A stretch of 64,000 nt of DNA, taken from Oscheius dolichura. Taxonomy: Eukaryota; Nematoda; Chromadorea; Rhabditida; Rhabditidae. Position numbers and translations under genes: made by a program. The notes under the pieces were generated by a model, which was not told the origin of the DNA, did not search any database, and was given only the letters and a program-made list of their open reading frames with translations. The stretch's first letter is position 1, and each line of letters opens with the position of its first letter. Shown piece by piece: positions 58,297 to 64,000 of this stretch. The stretch covers positions 4,774,001-4,838,000 of the forward strand of contig OW051496.1 in the NCBI GenBank assembly GCA_932521035.1. Direction: 5' to 3'.

Positions 58297-59779
58297 TTAT
58301 TTTATATTTTGCATCACATGAAAAAAGAAATCCTCCTTGTCCAGGGCGTCGAAGACGTTGAACAGCAGCAGATTGTTCCGGAACCGGTGAGCCTCCACCT
58401 GAATTTGGTCGATGTCTCTCCTCCCTCGTCCCACCTGGAGAATGTTCAAAATATTCAGGATCTCTCCCAGTCGAACTTCTGGATACGGCTCCCCGGTCGA
58501 CTGGTAATGCATTCCCAGTTCTTCGTAGAGCCTGGCCCGTGCCCTCTGTATCATCCCGTGTGCCTTGTCCGTACAGTTGTCGACCACTGAAATATTTCTG
58601 TCCTCTTCCCGGATTAGCGGCCTACGCGAGTTCCAGAAGAGGAGTCCGACGAGGGCGGCGTGTTCCTCGTCCGTTATTTTAATCCTGCTTATTTCTCGTA
58701 AAGTCTTCTGCCTTTCGATTTTCATCTCCCGTTTCATAAAACTAAAAGGTTCTTCTGGATTGCTTCGAAAAGACGGCCGCCTACTCTTCCGTGTACGATG
58801 AGAGAGACTCCTTCATAAATTCGGGGACCTTGTCCATTGTGAACCACTTCTCGTGTGAATTCGTGTCCCAGTAGGTGGTCGCCGAAATAATAGAACTGAA
58901 AAGAGAGAGAGTTCTCCTGGGGGAGGTCAAAGGCCGTCTCACTAGCTGGTATAGAGATGTTCCGGCAGTTTCAAAAAAGTATGGTAACACGAGTCGAACC
59001 ATTGTAAATAGATGTGGTACGGCTTTATCAAAGTCCACTGAAACCAGTCTCCGTCACCCCATCCACCGACCTTTTCCTCCTCGTTCAGCTCGGAAAACTC
59101 TTCAAAAGAATTGGCTAGAAACTCCACCACTGAGGGTAAGTGGGCCTTCCCGAACACGGCAACGTGTCCCATTGTACACAGAGTGTAGCCCTAAAGGCGT
59201 CTTTAGAACTGACACATGACAAAGTACCGTCAATGGCCCACTGGTGTGCATCGTCTGGTAACTCTCCGGGAATAGGGCCCGCTCTGTGGCCTTTCGAATA
59301 ATACAGAGATCTCTGTAAGACTCTCATCTGGGTAAAAATGACCGGCTCACTTGTAGTTCTGTAACAGTTTCTGGAGCAAAATCGGCTGACATGGAACAGA
59401 ACTGGGCCCCTGAGCCAGCTCGACTTTATCCTCCTTGCCTCGTTTCTGTTGGACTCCGGTTACAAGCATTCCGACTTTAAAACACTTCACCAGGCGACAT
59501 TTCTTACACAGACATTTTTGATCTGAGTAGAGAAGATGTCAAAAAGGGGAAAAGATCCTCACCTTTGTGGATGATACAATTGCCTCGAAGACGGCAGACG
59601 AAGGTTTTATTTTCGGAGACACTTCTCCGGAAGAAAGCGGCACACGCCCGGCAACTTTGGACTCCAAAATGGGAGCTGGCTATGTTCTCGGCGGAACAGA
59701 CCTCACATCGATTCTCTCTAATTATTTACGTAAGAAGGAAAATAGAGGAGAACTACCGGGAAGTTGAGGCCACCTCCAT
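58297..59779 (-). CDS. divergent nuclear hormone receptor, array copy 1
   Basis: A nematode supplementary nuclear receptor. Exon 1 is short (MEVASTSR, from 59779) and joins in phase to the first zinc finger, CEVCSAENIASSHFGVQSC. The recognition helix follows as CRACAAFFRRSVSENK, then the second finger CRLRGNCIIHKDQKC and CRLVKCFKVGM, a typical CRACAAFF P-box. The ligand-binding domain follows in several exons: HLPSVVEFLANSFEEFSELN, IYLQWFDSCYHTFLK, ITDEEHAALVGLLFWNS. It ends LFNVFDALDKEDFFFHVMQN at 58297. The C-terminus resembles the other three copies. A 14-bp-arm hairpin lies 15 bp upstream of the start codon. The ligand and targets are unknown. Confidence 0.88.
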
Positions 59780-59793
59780 TGGGCAGAAAAACT

Positions 59794-59825
59794 ACACTTC
59801 TGTCTAGAATACTAGACAGAAGTGT
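59794..59825. promoter_or_regulatory. perfect 14-bp hairpin just upstream of the receptor start codon
   Basis: The sequence ACACTTCTGTCTAG, a 4-nt AATA spacer, then CTAGACAGAAGTGT is a perfect inverted repeat with 14-bp arms. It ends 15 bp before the ATG (59779, minus strand) of the first receptor in the array. In the transcript it would be a strong stem-loop in the 5' leader. As DNA it could be a dimeric binding site. Its arms do not contain a recognisable AGGTCA half-site. Confidence 0.7.
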
Positions 59826-59913
59826 GAGAACAGGGGGGCAAACAATCGAAAAGATCAATACACGACGCGATAACGTCACTTTCTCTGGCCGGACTGATTG
59901 GGAGCTTTTATTT

Positions 59914-61389
59914 CTAATGGGCGTCTCGGATCATCTGGTAGAAGGAGTCGAACTTCTCGAAGGCCTCGAATATCTTGTACACCTCGAGGTCCTCCCGGCA
60001 GCGGATCGTCTCCACCAGCACTGCGTTCTGGATATTCATCAGCTCGCCCATCCTCACGAGCGGGTTAGTCTCATGTGTCCTCTGGTAGAACTTGCCCAAC
60101 TCGTCGTATATCTTGGCCCGTTCCTTCCGTATCATTTGATGGACAGTCTCGGAACATTGCTCGACCGCTGTAGATGTCTCTTTGTCACCTCGCCTCCCTC
60201 CAACTTACTCGTATTCCAGAAGAGCAGTCCGACAAGGGCCGCGAACTCCTCGTCCCTCAGCTGCATGTCATGAGTCATGTAGAGGGAGCGCTGTCTGTCA
60301 CCACACATCTCCTTGCTCAGTAATCTTTAAAAGGATCTCCTTTCCCCAGAACAAAGCCTACTTGTTGACATCGTTGATCAGATAGTTTGGGATATTCTGG
60401 AGATCGAACATTACGTGCGTTTGTTCGGCATCGATGTAAGTCGTCTCGGATATCAGACATCTAAAATGATGAGCAAGAGGGACCAGGTCGACCAACCTCT
60501 GATTGAACTGATCCCTTGAAAGTAGCTTATAGGTACGGTAACCGGAGTCCAGCCAGAAAAAATAAACCAAAAACGGTTTCAGTAATTTCAACTGGGCGGC
60601 TAAAGTTCCTTGTCGCTGGTAGGGAGACTCACCCTGTCCTCTTCCTGGAGCTCGTTGAATCCTTCGATGGAATTGGCTACGAATTCAATGACACTGGGAG
60701 TATGGGCCCGGAAGAACAACAGCCAGTTTTCCTGCTTTCCACAGACGTATCCCTAAATTCTCTGTTAGAGACTGACTGCTCCTCTTACTGCCAACGGGCC
60801 GGACATCTCCGCCGTTTTATAGGATTCCGGGTCGAGAGCTCGTTCCGTCGCTTTTCTGATGATCCGTAGCTCTCTATTACTCTATTGAAAAAGGACAAAA
60901 TATCTCCCTTACAGGTAATTAGCGAGTATCTTTTCAAACATCCTCGATCCCTGGCTACTATTCGGACCCACAGAAATCGGATCCGGATCCTCGTCGATAA
61001 TAGGAGTCTCGTCTTGTTTCGCCTGCACTCCCGACGGCTGCATCCCCTTGTCCAGACACTTCTTCAGCCGGCATTTCCTACACAGCGGCTTCTGATCTAT
61101 TCAATTCTTTTTGGCCCCTAGAAATAAAACTACTCTTTTCTATCCGACAGCATCCTCCCGTCCTACAGGCGTAGACCTTCCTCTCAATGATCGTCCGTCG
61201 AAAGAAGGCGGCACACCTGAAAGGGTAATTCCTCCCTTCCTGTTCATTAGTCTCTCCTCACCCGCGACACGCGTCGATGCCGAAATGGCTGCCGAAAGTG
61301 ACGTCCGAACAGACCAAGCAGATTCTGAGCAGACCGACTCAAAAATAGAACGGCTAACATTACCTCGAGGTCGAAGGTTCTTCCGTCAT
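59914..61389 (-). CDS. divergent nuclear hormone receptor, array copy 2
   Basis: Organised like copy 1. Exon 1 (MTEEPSTSR, from 61389) joins in phase to CLVCSDVTFGSHFGIDACR, then CRVCAAFFRRTIIERK, CRTGGCCRIEKDQKPLC and CRKCRLKKCLDKGMQPSGVQ. A hinge with DEDPDPISVGPNSSQGSR follows. The LBD includes LLKPFLVYFFWLDSGYRTYK, CLISETTYIDAEQTH and RDEEFAALVGLLFWN. It ends VETIRCREDLEVYKIFEAFE, then KFDSFYQMIRDAH at 59914. The shared ETIRCREDLE and FEKxDxFxxMIR ends show descent from a common tandem duplicate. About five short introns interrupt it. Confidence 0.88.
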
Positions 61390-61581
61390 TTCAAATGTAG
61401 CAGAAAATAAGGAGGGAATCGATTACGGGGGACCGGGAGGGCAAGATAGCAACCGGTTGTTTGCACCGACACGAAAATTGTGCCCGTTCTTCGACCACTC
61501 GGCCGCGTGCTTTGTGCTCCGTATCGACCACTGTACTCTCTGTCCTGTCGACCGGAGGACGGTTCGATAATCCCGTGGGAG

Positions 61582-63037
61582 TCAGACATCTTTGATGACC
61601 TTGTAGAGGAAGTCGAACGACTCGAAGGCGTCGAAGATGATCTTGAACGACTCCATGTCTTCCCGGCAACGGAATATCTCTATCTGAACGGGCAGAGGAT
61701 GAATTGAAATGGAGACGGACTCACAAAGATGGCACTCTGGATATTGAGGATCTCCCCCATTCTGACCAGCGGCTCCTGCTCGTTGTACTTCTCGTAGCAT
61801 TTCTCCAAGGATTCCATTACTCGAGCCCGTCCCTCGTGGATCTTCCGGTGCAACTCGTCCGAGCACCTTTCCACGGCTATTATGCGGTGTCTCCTATCAA
61901 ATATCTCACTTACTACTGTTCCAGAATAGCAATTCCGCGAGGGCGACGAACTCGTAGTCCCTGAGACGCATGTCGTGCATGAGGAAGGCCGACCGCTGTC
62001 TGTCCGGCTTCATTTCTTTCTTCAACAGACCCATGAGATCCTTGACAAGAAAGGGCGGGATATCCTCGTTCTGGAAGAGCTTGTCTTGTCTGGAGATGTC
62101 CATGTAGGAGGTATCCGAGACCAGGAACCTAAACTAGACTTTGGAAACAGCCTGGAACAGACTATACAAGGTAGTGTAAAGTTCTTTAGGAGCTCTTTTA
62201 TAGACTCGGAATATACCCTCCGTCCACCAGAAATAAACCAGAAAGGAACGGAGAAGATGCTCCTAAAAAGCGAAAGAATATAGGAAATGTCTTGGACTGA
62301 CCCTCTCTTCCCTCGTCAAGTTGTGGTATCCCTCGATAGATTTGGCGACGAATTCGACGACCGAGGGTGTATGAGCCCTGGTCATCAGATTCCATATTTT
62401 GGGAGTTCCATGGTACATTCCCTAAAGGTGCCGTTTCTCTTCCCCCTTTTCTTTCTTACCTTCAATATCCCATCCTGGTCCGCCGTCTTGTATCCGTCCG
62501 GGTCGAGTCTCTTCTCCGTCTCTATCCGAATAGCACACAATTCTCTGTATTTTATGTGCTCATAAAAAGCAGGATTCTTACTCGTAATTGTTCCATACTT
62601 TCTCCAAGTGTACGGCCTCCTTATCTTGGTGTGAGCACGCCGGCTTATCCTCTGCTTTTTGACTAGTTGACAACTGTTGTAGTTCCGTCGCTGTCAGGGT
62701 CACCCCTAGGCGGGCATCCCCTATCAATAAAAAGACACTACCTGATGTCTGCATTCCCTTTTCGATACACTTTTTGAATCGACATTGGCGACAGGGACGG
62801 CGGACGGCTGAAACAGCCGTTTCCCTCTGAATATTGGCAACGTACACATGTGGATGAGACAGCTGCCATCTCCTTTGCACTGGTATTTCTTATGATCTAC
62901 CACAGACCGACGAAAGAATTCAGCACATGCTCTACATGAAATAGCTCCAAAATTAGATCCTTTCGCCTTTTCAGAACAGATTACACAAGAGCTGAGAGAC
63001 GGATTTCAGAAACAGAAAATAGAGGAAAATACCGCAT
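61582..63037 (-). CDS. divergent nuclear hormone receptor, array copy 3
   Basis: The start at 63037 gives only Met-Arg before the first intron. The next exon reads SCVICSEKAKGSNFGAISC with the P-box CRACAEFFRRSVVDHK, then YQCKGDGSCLIHM. A short intron leads to VRRPCRQCRFKKCIEKGMQT. The second finger is complete. LBD pieces include LVSDTSYMDISRQDKLFQ, MRLRDYEFVALAELLFWNSS and a region with NEQEPLVRMGEILNIQSAI. The end reads RCREDMESFKIIFDAFESFD, then FLYKVIKDV at 61582. The exon order and end match the neighbours. The Glu in CAEFF differs from the CAAFF of copies 1 and 2. Confidence 0.85.
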
Positions 63038-63119
63038 TAGAGGGGACGACCCGGGAGGAATCAATACGCGTCGAGGTGTGATAAAACCATCAGTCGGTCG
63101 GTCTTTATTCGTGATCTAT

Positions 63120-64000
63120 TTATATGTTCCGGATCATGTGAAAGAAGTAGTCGTCTTTCTCGAAGGCGTCGAACAGCTTGAAGATCTCGAGGTCCTCGCG
63201 GCAGCGGATCGTCTCCACCATCACCGCGCTTTGGATATTCAACAGCTCGCCGATCCGAACCGAGGCGGTGTACTCCTTCTGTTGTCTGGGAGGGGATACT
63301 GTAGGCCAGGGGATGGTCACACCTGTAATAGACACCAAGGTCGTTGTATATCCGAGTTCTCCCTCTTCGAATCACCTCGTGGACATTGTCGGGGCATTCC
63401 TCCACTGCTGTAAGGGGGCCATTCCCTGTTGTAAATGAGAAATGACCCACTCGAGTTCCAGAAGAGGAGTCCAACGAGGGCAGCGTACTCGACGTCCTTT
63501 ATCTGCATGTCGCTCATCAGATAAGTCGATCGCTGTCTGTCTGCCCCCATCTCCTTCTTCACAAATCTAGAAGGCGTCTCCTTCTCTCATCTGCCCCTTT
63601 CCTACTTGATCAAGTCTTCTTTTAAAAATGGTGGAATGGTGTCTTTTTCGAACCAATCCTCGCATCTGTCCACGTCGAAATAAGTCGTCTCTGACATCAG
63701 ACACCTCAATTCTACATTACCCGATGAATTATCCAGACCCACAATGTTGTGAAGTGTTCCCTCGGGATCCGTTTATAGGTACGGAAACAGCAGTCGATCC
63801 ACCAGATATAGACGATGAATGGCTTCAGGAGGAGCCACCTTTCCTCTTCACTGAGCTCGTGGATCTCTTCAAAAGACTTGGTGACAAATTCCACGACTGT
63901 TGGGATCTGTGCCCGAAAGTAGACAGACCAGCTGCGAGAAGTGCCGGGACTCATTCCCTGGAACATGTCGTGGGATGGGAGACAACAGAAATTACGGCTA
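63120..64000 (-). CDS. divergent nuclear hormone receptor, array copy 4, 5' end outside window
   Basis: Only the ligand-binding half lies inside the window; the DNA-binding exons would be beyond 64000. Visible segments run from the right edge: RAQIPTVVEFVTKSFEEIHE, LLLKPFIVYIWWIDCCFRTY, RCLMSETTYFDV, MSDMQIKDVEYAALVGLLFW, a helix with RGRTRIYNDLGVYYRCDHP, then VRIGELLNIQSAVMVETIRC. The end, LFDAFEKDDYFFHMIRNI, stops at 63120. It is closest to copy 2 in the last 40 residues. The stop codon is only 83 bp from the start codon of copy 3, a spacing that would allow polycistronic expression. Confidence 0.85.

Noticed and set aside
1-64000. CRISPR array, bacterial operons, telomeric TTAGGC arrays, rRNA or functional tRNA genes
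   Set aside because: None seen. The window is eukaryotic with spliced genes; only tRNA-like fragments without proper stems were found.

Overview
This window is nuclear DNA from a nematode. The evidence is the gene content: divergent nuclear receptors with nematode-type DNA-binding domains, an Sre-type chemoreceptor, paired OAC-type acyltransferases with SGNH tails, an astacin with a ShK tail, and insulin-like peptides with no obvious C-peptide. Gene structure agrees: most introns are about 35-60 nt with GT-AG ends, and many start codons sit a few bases after a pyrimidine-AG that could serve as a trans-splice acceptor. The base composition is near 50% GC. I cannot name the species. Almost every gene is split, so exon joins were chosen by hand from splice sites, phase and family similarity; individual joins may be off by a few codons.

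Layout. 1-4.6 kb: vps-33.2/VPS33B (minus, cut by the left edge), two uncertain small genes, and an NR2E3/fax-1 nuclear receptor (minus). 6.7-9.2 kb: an MFSD8/CLN7-like lysosomal transporter (minus). 11.6-17.6 kb: a bublin-like coiled-coil protein (plus), a ZNF706-like zinc-finger protein (minus) and Integrator subunit 5 (plus). 17.7-21.4 kb: an ENPP phosphodiesterase and a glutamate transporter (both minus). 22.6-22.9 kb: a small unknown protein (minus). 24.5-26.4 kb: an unusually reduced membrane ADAM protease (plus). 26.9-30.8 kb: an Lmx1/lim-6 LIM-homeodomain gene (plus) whose largest intron holds an inverted-repeat element. 31.0-31.7 kb: a cysteine-type glutathione peroxidase (minus). 32.4-34.3 kb: an astacin (plus). 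35.1-41.6 kb: two tandem OAC acyltransferases (plus). 41.8-44.6 kb: an insulin-like peptide and an Sre receptor (plus), then a small secreted protein (minus). 50.3-51.1 kb: a three-finger secreted protein (minus) between two gene-poor tracts. 57.5-64 kb: a second insulin-like peptide and four tandem divergent nuclear receptors (all minus), the last cut by the right edge.

How the genes relate. Left of about 35 kb are mostly single-copy conserved genes: membrane traffic, snRNA processing, transporters and neuronal transcription factors. Right of it are nematode-expanded or fast-evolving families: OACs, chemoreceptor, insulins, small secreted proteins and a nuclear receptor array. The two halves look like a conserved segment joined to an arm-like accessory segment. 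The points most worth checking are the reduced ADAM, the hairpin beside the first nuclear receptor's start codon, the two inverted-repeat elements in introns, and the dispersed TACCGTA/TACGGTA motif in the gene-poor tracts.
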